Assembly (NCBI GenBank): GCA_949287425.1
Contig: CASEGJ010000010.1
Coordinates: 1 to 64,000 of the forward strand
Length of the DNA: 64,000 nucleotides
Source of the DNA: an uncultured Caryophanales bacterium
GTDB lineage: Bacteria; Bacillota_I; Bacilli_A; RFN20; CAG-288
Direction of reading: 5' to 3'
Positions 17,998 to 24,839 of this stretch are shown piece by piece. A model generated the notes under the pieces. It ran no database searches and had not been told where the DNA came from. It worked only from the letters and a program-made list of their open reading frames with translations. Position numbers and translations under genes: made by a program. Position 1 is the stretch's first letter. The number at the start of each line of letters is the position of its first letter.

Positions 17998-18771
17998 TTA
18001 TTTACCTTGTTTTTCTAACAACTCTTTAATAGCTTTTAAGGTATCGAGTTGCTCTTGCTTCATATTTTCTTCTTTTTCTAAAGCGAGTTTAGCTTGGTTA
18101 GCAGCTTCAGCATCTTTAGCTTGTTTTTCTAATTCAGCTTTCTTGGCATTATAAGCATCTTCATACATAAATCCAGATTTAAGTTGCATTTGAGCTTCAT
18201 AGTTCTTTCTTTTAGCTTGTAAATAAGTGAAGACTTTTAAAATGACAAATAAAGTTAAAGCAATAATTAAGAAGGAAATTACAGCGTTGATAAATGCACC
18301 CCAATTAATGGTGGCAGATTGATTGTAGACATAGGTAGTTCCATAAAGAGAATATTTAGATAAAATAGTAGTCTTCATAGATTCAATGATAGCAGCAGTA
18401 GGATTAGCATCACCATATAAAGAAACAGCGTAGGCTTTAGCTAAATCTTGTAAGTCGGCAGCTTGGAAAGTTTGACCTAAACCAGTAGCAGCGCTTAAAC
18501 CTTTTTGAGAATTATTTAAAGCAGGTAAGACAGTAATTAATCCAGATAAACCACCTGGGACAGACCAAGTACAAACAGAAAGTAAGATGTTAGTAACAGA
18601 AGTAACAATGCTACCAAAGGCAGCACCCATGATAACACCAACAGCCATGTCAACGACGTTACCTCTAGTAATAAAACTCTTAAATTCTTTTACTAGTTTT
18701 GATTGCTTTTTAATTTTTAGATTGTTAGGATTAGCAGGATCATTAACAACTTCAGTTTTCTTTTCTTCCAT
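17998..18771 (-). CDS. mscL: Large-conductance mechanosensitive channel MscL, enlarged
   Basis: MscL is a membrane channel that releases solutes on hypo-osmotic shock. The signature TM1 segment ([20 protein letters not shown], residues 33-52) is well conserved. TM2 ([20 protein letters not shown]) is at about residues 149-168. The protein is 257 residues, whereas usual MscL is 120-150. The loop between TM1 and TM2 has grown to ~90 residues (normally ~25-40). The C-terminal helix is replaced by an ~80-residue charged, heptad-like tail that looks like a coiled coil. There is also an N-terminal cytoplasmic extension of ~28 residues. Start at ATG 18771, chosen because GAAAGGA stands 8 nt upstream; an earlier in-frame start lacks an SD. 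It is monocistronic with its own terminator. Confidence 0.9.
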   Translation of the reverse strand: MEEKKTEVVNDPANPNNLKIKKQSKLVKEFKSFITRGNVVDMAVGVIMGAAFGSIVTSVTNILLSVCTWSVPGGLSGLITVLPALNNSQKGLSAATGLGQTFQAADLQDLAKAYAVSLYGDANPTAAIIESMKTTILSKYSLYGTTYVYNQSATINWGAFINAVISFLIIALTLFVILKVFTYLQAKRKNYEAQMQLKSGFMYEDAYNAKKAELEKQAKDAEAANQAKLALEKEENMKQEQLDTLKAIKELLEKQGK

Positions 18772-18812
18772 AAAAAAATCCTTTCGATAATATATCAACA
18801 AAAAATATTATA

Positions 18813-19763
18813 TCAATAAATGAATTTATTTATAAAGGAAATAAGAAATTCCTTATATTTTTTTTCGCTGACAATTATTCCCATACCATGATAAGCGTTT
18901 TGCAATATCAATTTAGATTTGAAAATATTTTCATTGATGGAATTATAATTTTCATCAAGCATATAGAAAGGGACTATTTTATCTATGGTACCATGTATTA
19001 ATAAAACAGGTAATTTAGACGATTTAAGCGATTTTTTTGGATAAATTTTGCTAATGGGAATTTTATGTAGAAAGCATTGAAACAATATTGAAAAATATAT
19101 GAAATGAATAGCGATGGATGAATGAAATTTTTTGGAGATGGAATATTTTAAGATTTCTTTAGTTGATGAATAAGCAGAATCGGCAATTAAACACTTTACG
19201 TTTTTGGGTAAATTGAAACTTGCGATATTTAGGCAAGTTGCAGCCCCCATTGAAAAGCCAAAGACAGCAATTTTAGATAAAGGATCATATTCGATTATTT
19301 TGTTAATCCACTTTTGCAAATCAAAAGATTCATAATAACCAAAGCTCGTATATTTAGCTTTTGATAGATTATGAGCTCGTTGCTCAATCATAAGAATGTT
19401 AAATCCATTATCATACATGTACTTTGCATGCAAAGATACTTCTTTGTAAGTACCTTTATAACCATGTAAGCACACAAAATATTTATGTGAGTTATTTTTT
19501 AAAAAATGAGCATAGAAATTAGTGCTTTTGTTGATTTTTAGTTCCCATAGTTCAAAATTAGGATTATTTAAGAAATATTTGTCGTATTTTAAAACCTGTT
19601 TTTTATCTGGTGAAGTAAGTTCGTGAATGTTTCTATTTGGATTTATTTTAAAAATTAAATTGAACATTTTCAAAGAAAAAGCCAAAAAGATAGCAATAAG
19701 TATTATTAATAAAATCGATATAACGATAATTATGTAAGTGACTATATCCATGTTAATAAGCAT
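18813..19763 (-). CDS. Membrane-anchored alpha/beta hydrolase
   Basis: A hydrophobic segment at about residues 8-32 is followed by a hydrolase domain. HG near KYFVCLHGYKGTYKE forms the oxyanion-hole region. The nucleophile elbow is GFSMGAA, the acidic residue is probably Asp in HGTIDKIVP, and the catalytic His is in NAYHGMG. This matches the serine aminopeptidase S33/BAAT-like hydrolases often annotated YqkD/FrsA-like; the substrate is unknown. The start is uncertain. ATG 19763 gives 316 residues and ATG 19751 gives 312. An earlier TTG would lie inside the tRNA-Gly gene and is rejected. No SD is visible for either start. The gene lies just after the tRNA-Gly terminator hairpin. Confidence 0.8.
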   Translation of the reverse strand: MLINMDIVTYIIIVISILLIILIAIFLAFSLKMFNLIFKINPNRNIHELTSPDKKQVLKYDKYFLNNPNFELWELKINKSTNFYAHFLKNNSHKYFVCLHGYKGTYKEVSLHAKYMYDNGFNILMIEQRAHNLSKAKYTSFGYYESFDLQKWINKIIEYDPLSKIAVFGFSMGAATCLNIASFNLPKNVKCLIADSAYSSTKEILKYSISKKFHSSIAIHFIYFSILFQCFLHKIPISKIYPKKSLKSSKLPVLLIHGTIDKIVPFYMLDENYNSINENIFKSKLILQNAYHGMGIIVSEKKYKEFLISFINKFIY

Positions 19764-19787
19764 TAATAAAACCGACATATTGTCGGT
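19763..19787 (-). terminator. Hairpin after tRNA-Gly(CCC)
   Basis: ACCGACA (19771-19777) and TGTCGGT (19781-19787) form a 7-bp stem with a 3-nt loop. On the minus strand it is followed by TTTATTAA, and a T-run of seven also precedes it. It probably terminates the tRNA transcript just before the hydrolase start. Confidence 0.65.
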
Positions 19788-19794
19788 AAAAAAA

Positions 19795-19868
19795 TGGAGC
19801 AACCAACGGGAATCGAACCCGCATCAAATGCTTGGGAAGCATTAGTTTTACCACTAAACTATGGCTGC
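19795..19868 (-). tRNA. tRNA-Gly (anticodon CCC)
   Basis: On the minus strand, acceptor GCAGCCA pairs with TGGTTGC (one G-U). The D arm contains TTTAGTGGTAAAA. Anticodon stem AATGC/GCATT encloses loop TTCCCAA, giving anticodon CCC. The T arm is CGGG-TTCGATT-CCCG and CCA is encoded. It reads GGG, a rare codon here. Confidence 0.92.
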
Positions 19869-19876
19869 GTAACTAA

Positions 19877-19904
19877 ATTTTACCATAAAAATTGACAATT
19901 GCAA
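19877..19904 (-). promoter_or_regulatory. Promoter of tRNA-Gly(CCC)
   Basis: On the minus strand, TTGCAA (19904-19899) and TAAAAT (19882-19877) are separated by 16 nt, and the -10 lies 8 nt before the tRNA 5' end. Confidence 0.7.
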
Positions 19905-20065
19905 AAAAACATAATTTAGAAAGAGCAATTTTGTGTAAAAAAAGTTAGAAAAATATTAAAAACGATGTTAATTTTTATTGTAAATATGTTATATTTATTA
20001 TAGATGGTGATAGCCATTTTTCGATGTTTATTCATTAGTTTATTTAAGAAAGATTTTAGTATAAT

Positions 20066-20842
20066 ATGCCAAATATTCAGTTTTATATAGATTTAGGTTT
20101 TTCAGTAGCAATAGCTGCGTTATTTATGTTCTTAATCATATACAAAGTCAAGAAAAAGTTCGTTTGGTTGACTTTTGGAATTGAACTTGTTCTTATGATT
20201 ATTTTTGGGTTTACTGGTTTAACTATTTCCACGTTCATTGTCTTAGGCGTTTTTATAGTTACAGGTTGTTTAGTCGTTTTTGTTAATCTTGGTGAATTGA
20301 GAACTTATTTTTCAAATTCTATATCTCACGCTAGAGTTAATTCCAAAGAATTGAGTCAGGTATCACGTGAAAAGTTGGCTAAAAATATCACTACAGCGGT
20401 CAAATGGCTTTCTGATACTAGAACAGGGGCTTTAATAACTTTTGAAAGAAGCGATTCATTAAATAAATATATTGATTCAGGAACAATCATTAATTGTCCA
20501 GTAACTCCTGAAATTATTGAAACTATATTTTATGAAGGGACCCGTCTTCATGATGGTGCTATTATAATTAGAGGTAATATTATTGTCGCAGCTAGTGTAT
20601 TTTTTACAGCAACTACTAGAAATTTAGTCGGTAAATATGGTGCTAGACATCGTGCTGCATTAGGAGTAAGTGAAGCTACTGATTCAATTACTATTGTTGT
20701 TTCTGAAGAAACTGGAAGAATTTCAATCGCTTATGCTGGAATTTTAGAGTCAGTTAAATACGATGAATTTGAAAAGGTCTTTTCCACATTTATGCTTTCA
20801 CCTTCGATTGAGTCTAAAAAGAAGGATATCGATTCTTTATAA
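20066..20842 (+). CDS. cdaA: Diadenylate cyclase CdaA (c-di-AMP synthase)
   Basis: Makes cyclic di-AMP from two ATP; in Bacillota this controls potassium and osmolyte transport. The N-terminus has three hydrophobic segments within residues ~5-80. The DAC domain follows with the conserved RLHDGAIII and GARHRAALG motifs and TDSITIVVSEETG. Length 258 is close to the family's ~270. ATG 20066 has an in-frame stop directly before it, and a TATAAT is immediately adjacent (20060-20065), so the start signals are odd: no SD, and the -10-like box touches the ATG. The partner genes cdaR and glmM, usually next to cdaA, are not here. The gene end overlaps the promoter of the Nudix gene. Confidence 0.93.
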   Translation: MPNIQFYIDLGFSVAIAALFMFLIIYKVKKKFVWLTFGIELVLMIIFGFTGLTISTFIVLGVFIVTGCLVVFVNLGELRTYFSNSISHARVNSKELSQVSREKLAKNITTAVKWLSDTRTGALITFERSDSLNKYIDSGTIINCPVTPEIIETIFYEGTRLHDGAIIIRGNIIVAASVFFTATTRNLVGKYGARHRAALGVSEATDSITIVVSEETGRISIAYAGILESVKYDEFEKVFSTFMLSPSIESKKKDIDSL

Positions 20843-20843
20843 T
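20838..20843 (+). promoter_or_regulatory. -10 box of the Nudix gene, leaderless
   Basis: TATAAT overlaps the cdaA stop codon (TAA 20840-20842) and ends 6 nt before ATG 20850. A start site 7 nt downstream of the box would be the A of the ATG itself. There is no SD before the ATG. Confidence 0.6.
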
Positions 20844-20849
20844 AGTCTT

Positions 20850-21458
20850 ATGATTAAAAATGATATTGTAGATTTTTTAATTAAAGTAGAAGAAATTTCT
20901 AAAATTGGTTTAAAGTATTCTAAAGATCCATATGCTATTGATAATTATACGCAGCTAGAAAAATTAACTTGCGATTTTATTAATAACAAATTTTCAATAA
21001 AATTAAATAGACCTAACTTTTTTTCAAGGGATATATATCCTACACCATCAGTTAGCGTGAGAAGTGTTATCTTTTCAAAAGATAGAAAAAAAGTGCTTCT
21101 CGTTCAAGAAAGAGCAGATGGAGGATATTCTTTTCCAGGAGGATGGACTGAACTTGGATTATCACCAAGTCAATCTGCTTTAAAGGAATTAAGAGAAGAA
21201 GCAGGATTAGAATGTAAACTCGTTAGACTAGTTGGTATTTTAGATCGTTATAATAATATTCCAACTACAGGAGTTCCTGAATATATAGTCGTTTTTGAAG
21301 CTGAGCCGATTAAAAAGCTAGGTCCATTTTGTTATGAGATTACTGATGTTAATTATTTCGATATTGATAATTTGCCAAATTGGTCAATAAAAAACAATCC
21401 TGAACAAATGAAAAAAATTATTCAAGCGTGTTTAAATGGTACAACTATATTTGATTAA
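20850..21458 (+). CDS. Nudix hydrolase with Nudix_N-type N-terminus
   Basis: Nudix proteins hydrolyse nucleoside diphosphates linked to another moiety. The box GGWTELGLSPSQSALKELRE (then EAGLE) lies at about residues 97-121, with Lys where the consensus REUxEE has Arg, a form I recall as common in the Bacillota subgroup that has an extra N-terminal domain. The first ~65 residues here fit that helical domain. Members are often annotated as ADP-ribose pyrophosphatases; the substrate is not proven. I chose ATG 20850, not an upstream start inside cdaA, because residues before it do not match the family and a -10 box lies 6 nt upstream. 202 residues. Confidence 0.88.
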   Translation: MIKNDIVDFLIKVEEISKIGLKYSKDPYAIDNYTQLEKLTCDFINNKFSIKLNRPNFFSRDIYPTPSVSVRSVIFSKDRKKVLLVQERADGGYSFPGGWTELGLSPSQSALKELREEAGLECKLVRLVGILDRYNNIPTTGVPEYIVVFEAEPIKKLGPFCYEITDVNYFDIDNLPNWSIKNNPEQMKKIIQACLNGTTIFD

Positions 21459-21472
21459 GAAAGGAGAAAATT

Positions 21473-22174
21473 ATGTCTACACCACACAATCAAGCAAAAT
21501 TAGGAGAAATCGCTAAAACTGTTCTATTGCCAGGAGATCCATTAAGAGCTAAATTTATCGCTGATACTTTTTTAAAGGATGTCAAGCAATTTAATACTGT
21601 TAGAAATATGTATGGTTATACTGGAACTTACAATGGAAAATTGGTTTCTGTTATGGGTTCAGGTATGGGAATGCCTTCTTTAGGAATATATGTTAATGAA
21701 CTATACAAGTTTTATGGTGTTGAAAAAGTTATTAGAGTAGGTTCAACCGGTTCATATTCACCTGATTGTAAACTTTTTGATGTTATTATTGCTCAAGGAG
21801 CATGTACAGATTCAAATTTTGCATATCAATTTAAATTACCTGGTACATTTTCTGCAATCGGCAATTTTGACTTATTGTTAAAAGCGTATCAAACCGCTAA
21901 TAAGATGAATGTACCCGCTCATGTTGGAAATGTCTTTTCTAGTGATTTATTTTATTCTGCTAGTCCAGATGAATGGAAGAAATGGGCAGATATGGGATGT
22001 TTATGCGTTGAAATGGAAACTTACGCTTTATATTGTTTAGCCAGCTATTATAAAAAACAAGCTTTAACTATTTTAACGGTTTCTGATTCATTTATTACTA
22101 AACAAGAAACAACTCCTGAAGAAAGACAAACAGGTTTCATCAACATGATGAAAATCGCTTTAGAACTCATTTAA
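21473..22174 (+). CDS. deoD: Purine nucleoside phosphorylase, DeoD type
   Basis: Cleaves purine (deoxy)nucleosides to base and (deoxy)ribose-1-phosphate for salvage. The start STPHNQAKLGEIAKTVLLPG, DPLRAKFIADTFL, GSGMGMPSLGIY and the nucleoside-binding EMETYALY are all conserved. Length 233 is typical of hexameric DeoD. SD AAGGAG. It follows the Nudix gene by 14 nt, and a membrane protein gene follows by 3 nt, so an operon is likely. Confidence 0.96.
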   Translation: MSTPHNQAKLGEIAKTVLLPGDPLRAKFIADTFLKDVKQFNTVRNMYGYTGTYNGKLVSVMGSGMGMPSLGIYVNELYKFYGVEKVIRVGSTGSYSPDCKLFDVIIAQGACTDSNFAYQFKLPGTFSAIGNFDLLLKAYQTANKMNVPAHVGNVFSSDLFYSASPDEWKKWADMGCLCVEMETYALYCLASYYKKQALTILTVSDSFITKQETTPEERQTGFINMMKIALELI

Positions 22175-22177
22175 TAT

Positions 22178-22858
22178 ATGCAGACTTTTATTTATGTGTT
22201 AATAGGAACCTTGGCTATTATTTTTGTCGTGGCCTTAATTTTAGGTTTCCTATTATCACATAAATATGCTGATAGTATTTTTAAGTATTTGCTTTGGAGA
22301 AAATTATATTCTTTAGTTCAAGATAAAGATTATTTTTTAATAAATAATTTAAATATTTCTATTGATAAAAACCAAGCGCCACTAAAAATATCTCATTTAA
22401 TTATTGGCGATAAATATATATATGTTATTGCCAGTAGATATTATGAATCGGATTTAAAAGGCGAATCTTATTCCTCTCAAAATTGGGAAGTTGTTAGCAA
22501 TGATGTCAGTTTAAGAAAAATATCTAACCCAATGTGGTTTAATGAACAAAGAACCATAATGTTAGCTAAATATCTCGGCTGGGATGAAACTAAGCCGCCG
22601 TTATTTGTTTCTATTGTAGTAACTAACAATAAAATAGATTATAAAATTAGAAAAGATGACAATATTAAATTTTCTTATATTTGTCATAAGTCTGAAGTTA
22701 AGAAATTGATTAAAAACATTGAAAAAATGGATAATCATGTAGTCTTTGATAATTCTAGAATGGAACATATAGTAAATCAGTTGTACGATTTATCAAAAGT
22801 AAATAATTATTACGATGAAAAAAACAAGTATTCTATTATGAATAAAAAAGGAAAATAG
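22178..22858 (+). CDS. Membrane-anchored protein with a NERD-like domain (unassigned)
   Basis: One N-terminal membrane segment (about residues 4-27) is followed by a cytoplasmic-type domain of ~200 residues. The segment LKISHLIIGDKYIYVIAS, then NWEV and NPMWFNEQRTIMLAKYLG resembles the order of motifs in NERD (nuclease-related) domains: hydrophobic strand, Trp, then NP..Q. The catalytic ExK strand of active NERD nucleases seems to be replaced by ASRY, so activity is doubtful. It starts 3 nt after deoD without an SD and is followed by another membrane protein. Function unknown; the family assignment is tentative. Confidence 0.6.
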   Translation: MQTFIYVLIGTLAIIFVVALILGFLLSHKYADSIFKYLLWRKLYSLVQDKDYFLINNLNISIDKNQAPLKISHLIIGDKYIYVIASRYYESDLKGESYSSQNWEVVSNDVSLRKISNPMWFNEQRTIMLAKYLGWDETKPPLFVSIVVTNNKIDYKIRKDDNIKFSYICHKSEVKKLIKNIEKMDNHVVFDNSRMEHIVNQLYDLSKVNNYYDEKNKYSIMNKKGK

Positions 22859-22888
22859 AGTATTATATTCTTATCGTGCGGAGGTAAA

Positions 22889-24103
22889 ATGAATCAAAAT
22901 CTTTTAAAAGTTATAAAGCAAAATTTAAATACTTATTTAAAATCGACACCGATAACTTCATTTTTATATGTTTTGTTAGCCTTTGTATTGTTTTCTGCAG
23001 TGTTGTTAGTTAACACTATAAATTTCAATATTAGCAATTATTTTTTAAATTTGTTTCTTTCTTTCGTTTTAACTTTTATCTTTATCTTTGCAATTTTTTA
23101 TGTCGTTTGTCCTATTTTATATGCTTGCAGCTTACAAAATAGTGAAGTGTCTCGTTTTTCTAATAAGAAAATATCATTAAAAGCAGCTTTTATTAATTAT
23201 TATAATTTCAACAAGAATCCATTTAGAATTTTTAATGTTTTTTTATTTGCTATACTTTTTTCATTGTTAGGTAGTATTGTTAGTAATTTGATTATTATTT
23301 TACTAGAAGTTAGTATTTCTCCTGATATGTATTCAGCTTATTTAAATTTGACTAATGATATTTCAAGCCAGGAAGCTTTTTTAGAAACTTACGGAGATTT
23401 ATTTTATAGATATAATTCGCTATATATGTCTTTATCTTTTGTTGCTCCTGCAATCTATGTTTTATATTCACTTAGAAAAAATGAATCTACCTTTTATGTC
23501 AGCAATATTTTGTTAACTGATAATAAAATTAATACACTTTCTAGCCAATTTACTGTACTTTTAAGAAAAGGTGTCATTTCTAATGTCAGCAAAGAACATT
23601 TTCAATTAGATATATCTGTTAACTATATAGGATATATCGTTTTGTTTGTCGTTTATTTTGGGTTGTCAATAGGCTTGTTATTCATTCAAGGTATGGCTTA
23701 TGAATTTATTCCGTTTATTGCTGTTATAGCTAGTTTATTGTTATACGTGCCTTTTTATGTAAAAGAAAGGTTGTTTGATATTTTATTTTATACCGCTTAC
23801 TCTGATTTGATGTTAAAAAGAGTTTCTCCGAGTTTGAAAATTATTTTAGCTCAAGCCAAAACAGCCTATTATGCTAAATATGATTTAAATAGAGAAAACG
23901 ACGAGGATGAAAAAGCTACTTATCAAGAAGTTAAAGAAAATGAAAGTAGTGCTAAAGATGATTCAAATAATTCGTCTCAAAGCCAAGTAGAAAGTAAACC
24001 TTTAGATAAGGATGCTCCTAAAAAAGGTGAATTAGATCAAGAAGGTATTATTGATTTTACTAAATCTGAAGATGAAGACGATTCTTCTAATAATAAAAAG
24101 TAA
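22889..24103 (+). CDS. Polytopic membrane protein with acidic C-terminal tail (unknown)
   Basis: A 404-residue protein with about six hydrophobic segments (near residues 24-45, 50-75, 112-138, 180-195, 250-270 and 275-292). An amphipathic region follows, then a ~65-residue tail of Glu, Asp, Ser and Lys (from about NRENDEDEKAT). It has a good SD (GGAGG). I recognise no family. The layout (multi-TM plus charged cytoplasmic tail) suggests an integral membrane scaffold or a YihY/DUF975-like protein, but no decisive motif is seen. It lies downstream of the NERD-like gene and may be co-transcribed with it. Confidence 0.7.
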   Translation: MNQNLLKVIKQNLNTYLKSTPITSFLYVLLAFVLFSAVLLVNTINFNISNYFLNLFLSFVLTFIFIFAIFYVVCPILYACSLQNSEVSRFSNKKISLKAAFINYYNFNKNPFRIFNVFLFAILFSLLGSIVSNLIIILLEVSISPDMYSAYLNLTNDISSQEAFLETYGDLFYRYNSLYMSLSFVAPAIYVLYSLRKNESTFYVSNILLTDNKINTLSSQFTVLLRKGVISNVSKEHFQLDISVNYIGYIVLFVVYFGLSIGLLFIQGMAYEFIPFIAVIASLLLYVPFYVKERLFDILFYTAYSDLMLKRVSPSLKIILAQAKTAYYAKYDLNRENDEDEKATYQEVKENESSAKDDSNNSSQSQVESKPLDKDAPKKGELDQEGIIDFTKSEDEDDSSNNKK

Positions 24104-24105
24104 AC

Positions 24106-24134
24106 TTGTTTATATTAGTAAATAATATTAAAAT
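24106..24134 (+). promoter_or_regulatory. Promoter of spx
   Basis: TTGTTT (24106-24111), a 17-nt spacer and TAAAAT (24129-24134) stand about 35 nt before the spx start. Confidence 0.6.
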
Positions 24135-24170
24135 AATTAATAGTGCTAATAGAACGGAAGTGGTTATTAT

Positions 24171-24611
24171 ATGATTAAAATATTTGTTTCGCCATCGTGT
24201 TCATCTTGTCGAAAGGTTAAAGAGTGGTTTGATAATGAAAAAATCCCTTATAGGCTGATTAATATACTTTCCCCGATGTTAACTAAAGATGATATTAAAG
24301 AGATGATATCTAAATCTCTAGATGGAACAGATGAAGTTATTTCTAAACGTTCAAATGTTATTAAAGAGAATAAAATTGATCTAGACACTTTGACTTTTTC
24401 AGAACTTATAGATTTTATATATAAAAATCCTACCTGTTTGAAACGCCCGATTATTGTCGATGATAATAGAATACAAGTTGGATATAATTCAGAAGAAATT
24501 CGCGTATTTATTCCAAGAGAAAAAAGGATATTGTTATATAAAACAAAAACTAATTTTGATGTTAAACCACTCAAGTTAGTTAGTAAAGAGAAAAACAAAA
24601 TAGCTAGTTGA
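24171..24611 (+). CDS. spx: Spx/ArsC-family transcriptional regulator
   Basis: Spx binds the RNA polymerase alpha-CTD and reprograms transcription under thiol stress. The N-terminal CSSC redox switch is at residues 9-12 within a thioredoxin-like fold. The C-terminal segment KRPIIVDDNRIQVGYNSEEI is typical of Spx rather than of arsenate reductase. Length 146 (Spx about 131-140). The TGA stop lies inside the -35 box of the ileS promoter. A weak SD (GGAAG) stands about 12 nt before the ATG. Confidence 0.88.
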   Translation: MIKIFVSPSCSSCRKVKEWFDNEKIPYRLINILSPMLTKDDIKEMISKSLDGTDEVISKRSNVIKENKIDLDTLTFSELIDFIYKNPTCLKRPIIVDDNRIQVGYNSEEIRVFIPREKRILLYKTKTNFDVKPLKLVSKEKNKIAS

Positions 24612-24636
24612 AGAGAGGAAATTATTATTTTATAAT
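24608..24636 (+). promoter_or_regulatory. Promoter of the ileS T-box operon
   Basis: TTGAAG (24608-24613), spacer 17, TATAAT (24631-24636). Transcription would start near 24643. The -35 overlaps the spx stop codon. Confidence 0.8.
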
Positions 24637-24642
24637 AAATCG

Positions 24643-24830
24643 ATGTGGCGTTGAGAAGACAGACGCATCTTTACTTTTATCTAAGCGAGTCATAGTTGGT
24701 GAAAGATGATATAAAAGGAAGATAAACGGATCACTTCGAGCTGAAATAAATTAAGTGCAAAGAAACATATAGTCTTTGAAAAAGGGTGGTAACGCGGTAA
24801 CTCGTCCCTTTGTAGAAGACTTTTTATTTA
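24643..24830 (+). promoter_or_regulatory. T-box leader controlling ileS (isoleucine)
   Basis: The T-box signature AAAAAGGGTGGTAACGCGG begins at about 24779. Stem I contains the GGTGAAAG distal element and a probable specifier codon ATC at 24730-24732, matching isoleucine. The terminator stem AGTCTT (24771-24776) / AAGACT (24816-24821) is followed by TTTTTATTT. The alternative antiterminator would form with uncharged tRNA-Ile bound, raising ileS expression when isoleucine is scarce. Confidence 0.9.
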
Positions 24831-24839
24831 GGAGGAAAT

